Shown here in pieces: positions 10,315-18,254 of a DNA stretch of 64,000 nucleotides. A model generated the notes under the pieces. That model saw only the letters and a list, made by a program, of their open reading frames with translations. It did not search any database and was not told the DNA's origin. How positions within the stretch are numbered: the stretch's first letter is position 1; every line of letters starts with the position of its first letter. The position numbers and the translations under genes were made by a program. This DNA is from Bacteroidaceae bacterium (GTDB lineage Bacteria; Bacteroidota; Bacteroidia; Bacteroidales; Bacteroidaceae). The stretch covers positions 62,001 through 126,000 of the forward strand of contig JAEEZX010000031.1 of assembly GCA_016292045.1 (NCBI GenBank). The letters run 5' to 3'.

Positions 10315-10614
10315 ATGAAGACAAATAACTATACCCCTCAACCAATCGACACCTCTGATATCCAGTTGCCGGAAGAATTGAATCCGTTACTTGAGGCAAT
10401 GGCCAAGAATGTGCATGAGATATGGGCACAGGAACGCATGAACCAAGGCTGGACATACGGAGAGAAGCGCGATGACGCAAAGAAGTACCATCCCTGTCTC
10501 ATTGCTTATGAAGACCTTCCCGAAGAGGAGAAAGTCTATGACCGCAATACATCTGTCGAGACACTGAAGTTGATATTGAAGTTAGGGTTTAAGATTGGTA
10601 AAGAGATATCTTAA
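10315..10614 (+). CDS. Stand-alone RyR-domain protein
   Basis: This 99-residue protein consists of a single bacterial RyR (ryanodine receptor repeat) domain. The diagnostic run NVHEIWAQERMNQGWTYG and the following RDD, HP and EKVYDR elements are all present. In animal ryanodine receptors this repeat is part of the cytosolic shell; in bacteria its ligand is not established, and nucleotide-related ligands have been proposed. The start is one base after the stop of the RCK/RyR membrane protein, so the two are probably translated together. It may be a soluble regulator of that protein or may bind a TIR-generated nucleotide. Confidence 0.9.
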   Translation: MKTNNYTPQPIDTSDIQLPEELNPLLEAMAKNVHEIWAQERMNQGWTYGEKRDDAKKYHPCLIAYEDLPEEEKVYDRNTSVETLKLILKLGFKIGKEIS

Positions 10615-10654
10615 GTATTGAGTAGTGCCCAAAGGTTTGTAAATCGATTAAACA

Positions 10655-12388
10655 TCAGAAGCCGATGCGGGGCTTGTCCCTGGGGACTTCGATGGGCTGG
10701 ATGTCGGAGGAGGTGATGCTGAAGAACTTGTAGAACTCGCTGGAGGAGTGGTTCTTGTGCTTCATGCAGCGCTTGGCATGGCGCAGGTAGATGCTTTCCA
10801 GCAGGTTGGCAACAAAGCGGGCGTTGCCCCACTTCTCGGGATTGCGGTCCCTGTAGGCCTTCTCCAGTATGTCACGGTATTTCTTCTGGCCGGCACGCGT
10901 GAAACGGTAGTTGTAGACAGACAGACGGCGGCGCGTGATCTCCATCAGCTGGTCGATGGAGAAATCCTCGAACTCGAAACGGTGGGGGAAGCGCGAATCC
11001 AGGCCGGGATTGAGGTTGAGGAGACCCTCCATGGGTTCCTTGTAGCCGCACAGTATCACAGCGATATTGCGACGGCTCTCGTCCGCAAGACGCTCCATGA
11101 ACAGGGGCAGGACATGCTTGCCGGGATCGTTGGGATGAGGAGAATTGAGCAGATAGGCCTCGTCGATCATCAGGACACCGCCCTCAGCGAGTTCCAGCAC
11201 CTGATTGACGGCTTCCTCCTCGTCGCCCCAGCTGGAGCCTACGAAGGTGGAACGGCCGCACACCACAACATGACCCTTGGTGAGCATGCGGGCCTCCTTG
11301 AGGAGCGCACCGTAGATCTTGCAGAGCGTGGTCTTGCCGGTGCCGGGACGCCCGAGGAAGACGGCATGGAGAGACACCTGATGCTGTGTCCACGCGGGGT
11401 AGCGACGGCTCATCTCGCAGTTGTAGCGCGTGAGGGCGAGTAGGTCGTAGAACTGCTTCTTTATGTTGTCGCAGCCCACCATGCTGTCCAGCTGCTCGTG
11501 GGGATCGGATATGGGAGGCAGTATCTCGACGCAGACGGGCCGTCGGTATTTGGGTCCGCTGGTCTCGGGCAGTTCCGGAATGTCGTCGTCAACGTCGTCG
11601 TCATCGCTGATATCATCATCATCGTCGTCGGCATCGATTCCCGCATGGTCGCTGATGAACTGCTGGATGAGGCGGTCGTATTCCTCCCGTTCCTTTTTCT
11701 TTTTCTCCCGTTCCTTCTCCTCCGCAGCCATGTCGTCGGCAGCGGCTTCTTTAGCGGTGTAGCCCTCCCGGTAGAAGTGCTTCTCCATATCCTTGATGTC
11801 CTCGGAATGCTCTTCCTCCCCGTATTCTCCGTAGGTGGGGAATTTCAGGTCTTCGCGTGCGTCGAACCAGTTGAAGAGTGCGCTGTGGTGGGCATCTGTC
11901 AGCGCGTTGCGCTCATCGTTCCAGTTCACGAGGGGAGATGTCGTCGTCTGGACGTTGTGGATGACGGTGATGTGCTTTCTCTCCCACAGCTTGGCCAGGT
12001 CTCTGTCGTTGCTGAAGTAGGAATTGGAAACGAGAACGCCCCATACCTTCTTCAGGCGGATGTCGGCGGCCTGCATGGCCTTCATGTACTGCGACATGAA
12101 TTCGGAGAGACGTGATACGGGGTTGACGCGGTTCTCTGCCAGAAACGGCATGGCAAGGGTGATGTCGCCCTGGAGAACTTCCTGCTCGGAGTGCTCGCGC
12201 CAGTCGATGAGGACGATGACAAGTTCGTCAGGAGTGATAAAGGCATAGACGGGCATGTCGACGGTGGTGCGGCTGTATTTCCACACGCAGATGACATCGA
12301 CATCAGGATAACGTACAGCACCGCACAACAACATCTGTACGGTGTTATCGGTAGCGTTTCGGAATGCAGAAATTAATTGTGTTGACAT
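10655..12388 (-). CDS. CbxX/CfxQ-type AAA+ ATPase with acidic linker
   Basis: The 577-residue protein has an unrecognised N-terminal domain (about 1-190), a charged stretch (about 195-245), and an almost pure Asp run near 252-269. The AAA+ module begins near residue 290. Walker A is GRPGTGKT (346-353), Walker B is VLMIDEA (405-411), and the LDSRFP arginine-finger region fits CbxX/CfxQ/SpoVK ATPases. Members remodel protein complexes; Rubisco activase CbbX is one example. The client here is unknown. It is transcribed toward the RyR gene and has its own promoter. Whether it belongs to the TIR/RyR locus is open; its GC-rich composition is closer to the genes on its right. Confidence 0.85.
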   Translation of the reverse strand: MSTQLISAFRNATDNTVQMLLCGAVRYPDVDVICVWKYSRTTVDMPVYAFITPDELVIVLIDWREHSEQEVLQGDITLAMPFLAENRVNPVSRLSEFMSQYMKAMQAADIRLKKVWGVLVSNSYFSNDRDLAKLWERKHITVIHNVQTTTSPLVNWNDERNALTDAHHSALFNWFDAREDLKFPTYGEYGEEEHSEDIKDMEKHFYREGYTAKEAAADDMAAEEKEREKKKKEREEYDRLIQQFISDHAGIDADDDDDDISDDDDVDDDIPELPETSGPKYRRPVCVEILPPISDPHEQLDSMVGCDNIKKQFYDLLALTRYNCEMSRRYPAWTQHQVSLHAVFLGRPGTGKTTLCKIYGALLKEARMLTKGHVVVCGRSTFVGSSWGDEEEAVNQVLELAEGGVLMIDEAYLLNSPHPNDPGKHVLPLFMERLADESRRNIAVILCGYKEPMEGLLNLNPGLDSRFPHRFEFEDFSIDQLMEITRRRLSVYNYRFTRAGQKKYRDILEKAYRDRNPEKWGNARFVANLLESIYLRHAKRCMKHKNHSSSEFYKFFSITSSDIQPIEVPRDKPRIGF

Positions 12389-12434
12389 AGTATTTACCCT
12401 AAATTACCTTAATACAAAAAACTCAAATCGGCCG

Positions 12435-12465
12435 CAAAGGTAAGGCCTTTTCCGGTATGTGCAAA
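12435..12465 (-). promoter_or_regulatory. Promoter of the AAA+ gene
   Basis: Read on the minus strand: TTTG (12462-12465), 19-base spacing, then TACCTTTG (12435-12442). This is a full Bacteroidetes consensus 46 bases before the start codon. Confidence 0.65.
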
Positions 12466-12541
12466 ACTTTCAGCAGGGTTTTACTGGGACATTCCTGCAA
12501 CTTTTGTCACGGAAAAGGATGCTTATGTCAAAAAAAATGCG

Positions 12542-12549
12542 TAAGTTTG
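12542..12549 (+). promoter_or_regulatory. −7 element of the WYL gene
   Basis: TAAGTTTG lies 33 bases before the ATG at 12583 in the divergent intergenic region shared with the AAA+ gene. No good −33 TTG was seen at the usual distance. Confidence 0.45.
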
Positions 12550-12582
12550 CAGCGGAAAATAAAAATAATACCCTGAAAGACG

Positions 12583-13545
12583 ATGGACCGCCTGTATGAG
12601 ATATGTGACGAAATGGCTTCTGCGGAACAGTTTGTGACGCTGCGCGCCATCATGGAGAGATACTACGGGAGGCCCGTCGGCAAACTGGAGGGCGACAAGG
12701 ATTACGGCAGGCTGAAGAAGCAGCTGAACCGTCACGGGTACGCAGTGGAATACAGGAACGGGCAGGACTTCAAGAAGGGATTCCGATACAGGAGGGGCTG
12801 CGAATACTTCTTCAAGAACGAAGAGGACAAGAACGAACTGCAGAAGAGGGAAGGGGACGAGAGACGCCTGTTTCTCACAGGAGGACTGCAGATGCTCTTC
12901 GACGGGAAATCGGCACAGGAGCATCTCGTGGAGCTGGAGTGCGTGTCGGGACTGCAGAACCTGGCGCTGGTGAAGGTGCTGGTGAAATACCTCGGAAAGA
13001 GAGTGATATCCTTCAAATACATGCAGGGCTACGAGAACCTGATGGATGTCACGATGCATCCGCATCTGCTGAAGGAATACAACTCGCGCTGGTTTCTCTT
13101 CGGATACGTGTGTCAGGAGGACGGCAGATGGGACATAGTGAACTTCTCGCTGGACAGGATAATATACAACGGTTCCCCCAACGATATAAGGGTGCATGTG
13201 GACGTGGCGTTCAAGAAGGCTCCGAAGAACTTCTACCAGGACTACTTCAAGGACATCATCGGTGTGACGAGAAGTGAAAGAGAAGCGGAGCAGATAGTGA
13301 TAAGGACGGTGGACTTCAAGGTGCACCATCTGCTGCGCACCAAACCCCTGCATCCCTCGCAGGTGGAGACGCAGCCCTTTGACGAGGCAACGGGACTGGG
13401 AGAATTCACCATCACCGTGGTGCCCAACATAGAACTGCAGACACGCCTGTTGGCTTACGGACCCGGTATCGTGGTGACGGGCAGCGAGGCGTTCCGGAAG
13501 AGGATGAAGGAGGTGATTGAGGAAATGGGAATTCTTTATATTTAA
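12583..13545 (+). CDS. WYL-domain transcriptional regulator
   Basis: The 320-residue protein has an N-terminal part compatible with a winged helix (about 1-80) and a WYL domain in the middle (about 140-200; NSRWFLFGY followed by LDRI). A C-terminal extension typical of the YafY/WYL family (about 215-315) follows. WYL proteins are ligand-responsive regulators often tied to DNA damage or defence. It is divergent from the AAA+ gene, and its stop lies four bases before the likely GTG start of xseA, so all three may share regulation. Confidence 0.85.
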   Translation: MDRLYEICDEMASAEQFVTLRAIMERYYGRPVGKLEGDKDYGRLKKQLNRHGYAVEYRNGQDFKKGFRYRRGCEYFFKNEEDKNELQKREGDERRLFLTGGLQMLFDGKSAQEHLVELECVSGLQNLALVKVLVKYLGKRVISFKYMQGYENLMDVTMHPHLLKEYNSRWFLFGYVCQEDGRWDIVNFSLDRIIYNGSPNDIRVHVDVAFKKAPKNFYQDYFKDIIGVTRSEREAEQIVIRTVDFKVHHLLRTKPLHPSQVETQPFDEATGLGEFTITVVPNIELQTRLLAYGPGIVVTGSEAFRKRMKEVIEEMGILYI

Positions 13546-13549
13546 AATC

Positions 13550-14734
13550 GTGAGACTATATGAACTGAATAATATAGCAGCGGCGGCGATAGAGGAAGCC
13601 TTCCCGGAGGAAGTATGGGTGGAAGGAGAGCTCAGCGAAGGACGCGTGGGAGGCGGCGGACACTACTACGGGGAACTCATAGAGAAGACCGACGACGGAG
13701 TGGTGACAGCAAGGGCACGCATCACGATATGGGCACGCACATACAAGCTGCTGGCAATGCGTTTCAGGAAGGAGTCGGGGCAGGAACTGAGAGCCGGACT
13801 CAAGCTGAAGATGCTGGTGGAGGTGACATTTCACGAGGCATACGGATACTCGCTCAACGTGCACGACATAGACGCACGCTTCACACTGGGCGACCAGGCA
13901 CAGCGACGCAGGGAGATACTGCGCCAGCTGGAGGAGGACGGCATCATCGACGACAACAAGACACTGGCCCTGCCGCGACTGCTGCAACGTATAGCTGTGA
14001 TATCGTCTCCGTCGGCAGCGGGACTGGGCGACTTCATGGACCAGTTGCACAAAAACGAATACGGACTGGCATTCACAACAGAACTCTTCCCCGCACTGAT
14101 GCAGGGAGCACAGGCTCCGGAGAGCATCATCGCTCAGCTGACGGAGATAGATGCGGAGCGATTCGACTGCGTGGTGATAATAAGGGGCGGGGGAGCGACG
14201 TCCGACCTCTCCGACTTCGACCACTATGCACTGGCATCGTGTGTGGCGCAGTGTCCCATACCCGTGCTGGTGGGCATAGGACACGAAAGGGATGAGACGG
14301 TGCTCGACCACGTGGCACATCTCTCGCTGAAGACACCTACCGCTGTGGCGGCATTCGTGACAGACCATCAGGCACAGGAACTGGCGCTGATAGAGGACAT
14401 CGTGAGGAGGCTTCCCCATGCGGTGCGTACACGTATGATGGCCGAGCAACACAGGGTGGACACCCTGATGCAGCGCATTCCCGCAGCTGCCGTGCGGCAT
14501 ATGGAGAGGCAGCGTCACCGCGTGGAGATGATGGAGCAGAGACTCAAGGGACTCGACCCGGAACTGCTCTTGAAGAGAGGTTACAGCCTGACGATGTGCG
14601 CAGGAAAACTGGTGAAGGATATCAGTATGCTGCGCGAAGGAGAAATACTCACCACACGAATGGAGACAGGAGAGGTGTATTCGACCGTGAATATGATAGC
14701 CCCCTCCGGCTCCCCCTTTAGGGGAGGGAAGTGA
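13550..14734 (+). CDS. xseA: Exodeoxyribonuclease VII large subunit
   Basis: The product carries the N-terminal OB-fold of XseA (VWVEGELSE motif, near 20-30) and the central nuclease domain with the family signature RGGGATSDLSDFD. GIGHERDE and KTPTAVAAF follow. The enzyme, with XseB, degrades single-stranded DNA from both ends in recombination and repair. The likely start is the GTG at 13550, just after the WYL stop; the in-frame TTG at 13517 would overlap the WYL gene. The last dozen codons (APSGSPFRGGK) come from a C-rich/G-rich hairpin (14710-14726) that looks like a dispersed repeat added to the gene end. Confidence 0.93.
   Translation: MRLYELNNIAAAAIEEAFPEEVWVEGELSEGRVGGGGHYYGELIEKTDDGVVTARARITIWARTYKLLAMRFRKESGQELRAGLKLKMLVEVTFHEAYGYSLNVHDIDARFTLGDQAQRRREILRQLEEDGIIDDNKTLALPRLLQRIAVISSPSAAGLGDFMDQLHKNEYGLAFTTELFPALMQGAQAPESIIAQLTEIDAERFDCVVIIRGGGATSDLSDFDHYALASCVAQCPIPVLVGIGHERDETVLDHVAHLSLKTPTAVAAFVTDHQAQELALIEDIVRRLPHAVRTRMMAEQHRVDTLMQRIPAAAVRHMERQRHRVEMMEQRLKGLDPELLLKRGYSLTMCAGKLVKDISMLREGEILTTRMETGEVYSTVNMIAPSGSPFRGGK
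14710..14726 (+). repeat. Hairpin repeat forming the XseA C-terminus
   Basis: CTCCCC and GGGGAG flank a five-base loop. The element lies within the last codons of xseA and encodes a tail absent from the conserved part of the protein. It may also act as a weak transcript-end hairpin. Confidence 0.5.
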
Positions 14735-14740
14735 AGGTCT

Positions 14741-14775
14741 TTAACCATTAACCTTTAACCATTAACCTTTAACCG
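14741..14775 (+). repeat. Five-copy heptanucleotide array TTAACCN
   Basis: Five uninterrupted 7-base units (TTAACCA/T/G) fill the gap between xseA and xseB and end three bases before the xseB ATG. A change in copy number would alter the spacing in front of xseB. Confidence 0.85.
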
Positions 14776-14778
14776 ATA

Positions 14779-14961
14779 ATGAAATACGAAGAAGCGATAG
14801 AGAAGCTGGAGGCCATTGCACGCGAACTGGAAGGGGGCACGGTGCCGGTGGACGAGATGTCGGCAAAACTGCAGGCTGCAGAGGGGCTTATCAAGTTCTG
14901 CAAGGAGAAGTTGCAGTCGGTGGAAGAGAAAATAGAAGACATTCTTGAAAATAATTCGTAG
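14779..14961 (+). CDS. xseB: Exodeoxyribonuclease VII small subunit
   Basis: The 60-residue protein matches XseB: MKYEEAIEKLEAIARELE, then a second helix ending in a Glu-rich tail. XseB subunits wrap around XseA and are needed for the active exonuclease VII complex. It lies directly downstream of xseA, separated by a heptanucleotide array, which is the expected operon order. Confidence 0.93.
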   Translation: MKYEEAIEKLEAIARELEGGTVPVDEMSAKLQAAEGLIKFCKEKLQSVEEKIEDILENNS

Positions 14962-14991
14962 AATGTGAGCGCCTAATTCATAAATATTTTG

Positions 14992-14999
14992 TATTTTTG
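14992..14999 (+). promoter_or_regulatory. −7 element of ilvE
   Basis: TATTTTTG lies 32 bases before the ilvE ATG and matches TAnnTTTG. The −33 element is not clear. Confidence 0.45.
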
Positions 15000-15031
15000 C
15001 GTGCGAAAATCGAAAAAAATACATCAAAGAT

Positions 15032-16054
15032 ATGGAACAAATGGATTGGAGTAGCCTCGGTTTCGGCTACAGAAAGACAGACTACAACGTACGATGCTAC
15101 TACCGCAACGGTGAGTGGGGCGAGATAGAGGTATGCAGCGAGGAGACAATCCCCATGCACATGGCAGCCACATGTCTGCACTACGGACAGGAGGCTTTCG
15201 AGGGTCTGAAGGCATACAGATGTCCCGACGGCAAGGTGCGCGTGTTCCGCAGCGATGAGAATGCTGCACGTCTGCAGTCCACATGTCGCGGCATACTGAT
15301 GCCCGAACTGCCCACGGAGAAGTTCAACGAGATGGTGGACAAGGTGGTTCGCCTCAACGAGCGCTTCATCCCTCCCTATGAGACGGGTGCCACACTGTAT
15401 ATCCGTCCGCTGCTCGTCGGCATCAGCGCCCAGGTGGGCGTACATCCCGCAACGGAGTATCTCTTCATGATATTCGTGACTCCCGTAGGTCCGTACTTCA
15501 AGGGCGGTTTCTCCTGCAACGACTACGTCATCATACGCGAATTCGACCGCTCGGCACCTCTCGGTACGGGTATCTACAAGGTGGGCGGCAACTACGCCGC
15601 ATCCCTGCGTGCCAACAAGATGGCACACGATCTGGGCTACGCGTGCGAGTTCTACCTGGACGCCAAGGAGAAGAAATACATGGACGAGTGCGGTGCTGCC
15701 AACTTCTTCGGTATCAAGAACAATACGTATGTGACACCGAAGTCCACATCCATACTGCCCTCAATCACCAACAAGAGTCTCATGCAGCTCGCTGAGGACC
15801 TCGGACTGAAGGTGGAGCGCCGTCAGATTCCCGAGGAGGAGCTGGCTACGTTTGAGGAGGCAGGTGCTTGCGGTACAGCTGCCGTGATATCTCCCATACG
15901 TAAGATTGACGACCTGGAGGAGAAGAAGAGCTTCGTCATCTCCAAGGACGGCAAGCCCGGTCCCATCTCCACGAAGCTGTACAACCTGCTGCGTGGCATT
16001 CAGTACGGCACAGAGCCCGACAAGCACGGCTGGACCCGTGTGGTGATAGAGTAA
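15032..16054 (+). CDS. ilvE: Branched-chain amino acid aminotransferase
   Basis: The 340-residue protein is full length for class IV PLP-dependent transaminases. GGNYAASLRANK supplies the PLP-lysine region, and the segment EEAGACGTAAVISP is the conserved C-terminal phosphate-binding loop. It exchanges amino groups between 2-oxoglutarate and Leu, Ile or Val. The gene is intact and ends 12 bases before the antiporter gene. Confidence 0.94.
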   Translation: MEQMDWSSLGFGYRKTDYNVRCYYRNGEWGEIEVCSEETIPMHMAATCLHYGQEAFEGLKAYRCPDGKVRVFRSDENAARLQSTCRGILMPELPTEKFNEMVDKVVRLNERFIPPYETGATLYIRPLLVGISAQVGVHPATEYLFMIFVTPVGPYFKGGFSCNDYVIIREFDRSAPLGTGIYKVGGNYAASLRANKMAHDLGYACEFYLDAKEKKYMDECGAANFFGIKNNTYVTPKSTSILPSITNKSLMQLAEDLGLKVERRQIPEEELATFEEAGACGTAAVISPIRKIDDLEEKKSFVISKDGKPGPISTKLYNLLRGIQYGTEPDKHGWTRVVIE

Positions 16055-16066
16055 AGGCGGGGAGTA

Positions 16067-17164
16067 ATGCTCGGTCTGAAACTGAACGATGCGCGGGGCA
16101 ATGTCCTGCTGATGGTTTGTATCTTTGTGCTTGCAGGCGCTTTCGCTTCGGTGGCGAAGACGATAGGCGGCGTGCAGGCAATGGTGGATATGAGTCTGTG
16201 GCTGCTGCCCCAGCAACTCATACTCGTCGGAGTATTCATTGCTTCGTGTCTGGTGAGCCTTTCCGTAGGCACCAGTTGCGGCACCATCGCAGCCCTTACA
16301 CCCATTGCGGTGGGTATGAGCGGGGAGACCGGCTACAGCGTGGCATTACTCACGGGTGTGGTGGCAGGAGGTGCGCTGTTCGGCGACAATCTCTCTTTCA
16401 TCTCCGACACCACGATAGCTGCCACACGTACGCTTGGGTGCAAGATGAAGGATAAATTCAAGGCAAATATCACCATCGCCCTGCCAGCAGCAGTGGTGAC
16501 GATGCTGGTGTATGCCTTCCTGTTTCACGTGCCCGAGTCGGCAGTGGAGGTGACATCGTTCGATATGAACAGGCTGCCGCTGACGTTGCCTTATCTCTTC
16601 ATCCTCGTGTGTGCCCTTGTGGGTGTTAACGTGCTGGTGCTGCTTGCTGTGGCATTGGTGCTGAGCATGGGACTGGGACTGATGCTGGAATGGCAATGGA
16701 CAGCCTTGCTGTCTGCGGCAGGAGAAGGTGTGAGGGGTATGGAACAGCTCATCATCGTGACCCTTGTTGCAGCCGTGGCAGTGGAGGCAGTGAAGTATCT
16801 GGGCTGGATGGATAAGCTGATGGTGGCGATAAAGAAGAAGGTGAACAGCTGCCGGGTGGCAGAGTTCTCAATGGCATTTCTCGTGGTGGCTGCCGACGTG
16901 ATGACGGCAAACAACACCATCGCCATACTCACCGTTGGGCCGCTCTGCCGGGAGATGTCGGAATACTACGGAGTGGAGAAGCGACGTGCCGCATCAATAC
17001 TGGATACCTTCTCGTGCACGGCACAGGGTTTCCTGCCATACGGAGCACAACTGCTCATCGCAGCGGGACTGGCCGGTGTGTCGCCGCTGAACATCATCCC
17101 ATATCTTGTATATCCGCTATTCCTGGGAATAGTGGCTGTGATCTACATGCTCAAGAAATATTGA
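16067..17164 (+). CDS. NhaC-family Na+/H+ antiporter, short at the N-terminus
   Basis: The 365-residue polytopic membrane protein has the NhaC-family hallmarks LSVGTSCGTIAALTP, GDNLSFISDTTIAATRT and, near the C-terminus, TFSCTAQGFLPYGAQ. Family members I know in Bacteroidales carry about 65 extra N-terminal residues with two hydrophobic segments. Here the protein begins at the equivalent of residue 65 or so, directly behind ilvE, with no room for the missing part. Either a deletion joined ilvE to a shortened nhaC, or this is a genuinely short subfamily. The 3' end overlaps mrp tail to tail. Confidence 0.8.
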   Translation: MLGLKLNDARGNVLLMVCIFVLAGAFASVAKTIGGVQAMVDMSLWLLPQQLILVGVFIASCLVSLSVGTSCGTIAALTPIAVGMSGETGYSVALLTGVVAGGALFGDNLSFISDTTIAATRTLGCKMKDKFKANITIALPAAVVTMLVYAFLFHVPESAVEVTSFDMNRLPLTLPYLFILVCALVGVNVLVLLAVALVLSMGLGLMLEWQWTALLSAAGEGVRGMEQLIIVTLVAAVAVEAVKYLGWMDKLMVAIKKKVNSCRVAEFSMAFLVVAADVMTANNTIAILTVGPLCREMSEYYGVEKRRAASILDTFSCTAQGFLPYGAQLLIAAGLAGVSPLNIIPYLVYPLFLGIVAVIYMLKKY

Positions 17165-18248
17165 CCACGTGACTCTTTTCCTTCTCGAGATTGCGGCGGT
17201 CGGTCTCTGTGACTACACGTGCCGCAAGTTGGAGGAAAGCCTGACCGACAGGTGAAGAGGGATCCAGAGCCGCGGGAGTGCCGTTGTCGCCGTTCTCGCA
17301 GATGCTCTGCACCACGGGAATCTGACCGAGCAGAGGCACCTGCATCGTCTCCGCCAATTGCTTCACACCCTCGCGTCCGAAGAGGAAATACTTCTCGTCG
17401 GGATGCTCCGCAGGAGTGAACCACGCCATATTCTCCACAAGTCCGAGGATGGGTACGTCGACCTTCTCGTTGCGGTACATATTGATACCCTTGCGTGCGT
17501 CGGCAAGTGCCACCTGCTGAGGTGTGGACACGATGACGGCTCCCGTGATGGGCACGGTCTGCACGAGTGTGAGGTGTATGTCGGAGGTGCCGGGAGGTGT
17601 GTCGAGGATGAAATAGTCGAGGTCGCCCCACTGGGCATCACCGATGAGCTGCTTGAGAGCATTGGATGCCATGCCGCCGCGCCAGAGAGTGGGGGTGTCG
17701 GGGTCTACGAAGAAACCGATGGAGAGCACCTTGATGCCGTATTTTTCCACGGGAATGATGAGGTCGCGTCCGTCGATATTCTCGGAATAGGGGCGTGCGT
17801 CCTCTATCTGCAGCATCTTGGGTACGGAAGGGCCGAAGATGTCGCAGTCGAGAAGTCCTACACGGTGTCCCATGCGGGCCAGTGCCACTGCGAGATTCGC
17901 AGCCACAGTGCTCTTGCCCACACCTCCCTTGCCGCTGGATACGGCAATGATATTCTTCACACCGGGAAGAAGGTCGGGTATGTCGGGACGGGGAGCCTGC
18001 AACGTCTTTGTCTTGATTTCCACCTCGACATCCTTCGACACAAAGGCATGTATGGCAGCCTCTGCTGCCTTCACGAGGCTCTTGAGGAAGGGGTTGGTGG
18101 GTTTGTCGAATATCAGGGTGAAAGACACATGCATACCCGCAATGCGCAGGTCGTCCTCCACCATCTGCATCTCCACGATGTTTTTACCCGTGCCGGGATA
18201 GCGCACAGTGGAGAGTGCGTCCATAATCAGTTTGGGATATATTTCCAT
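17151..18248 (-). CDS. mrp: Mrp/NBP35-type P-loop ATPase (Fe-S carrier)
   Basis: The 365-residue protein has an N-terminal DUF59/MIP18-like domain (about 1-95) and then a ParA-like ATPase. The deviant Walker A is GKGGVGKST (near 105), and ILDTPPGTSD follows. Mrp/ApbC proteins carry or insert Fe-S clusters. The CxxC pair seen in E. coli Mrp after the ENM motif is absent (ENMAWFTPAEHPDEKY instead), which I recall as common in Bacteroidetes. It is the last gene of the long leftward train and overlaps the antiporter gene by 14 bases. Confidence 0.9.
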   Translation of the reverse strand: MEIYPKLIMDALSTVRYPGTGKNIVEMQMVEDDLRIAGMHVSFTLIFDKPTNPFLKSLVKAAEAAIHAFVSKDVEVEIKTKTLQAPRPDIPDLLPGVKNIIAVSSGKGGVGKSTVAANLAVALARMGHRVGLLDCDIFGPSVPKMLQIEDARPYSENIDGRDLIIPVEKYGIKVLSIGFFVDPDTPTLWRGGMASNALKQLIGDAQWGDLDYFILDTPPGTSDIHLTLVQTVPITGAVIVSTPQQVALADARKGINMYRNEKVDVPILGLVENMAWFTPAEHPDEKYFLFGREGVKQLAETMQVPLLGQIPVVQSICENGDNGTPAALDPSSPVGQAFLQLAARVVTETDRRNLEKEKSHVVNIS

Positions 18249-18254
18249 TATATA

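Noticed and set aside
149-10614. Classical Thoeris (thsA/thsB)
   Set aside because: No SIR2-SLOG or macro-domain ThsA effector is present; only the multi-TIR logic is shared.
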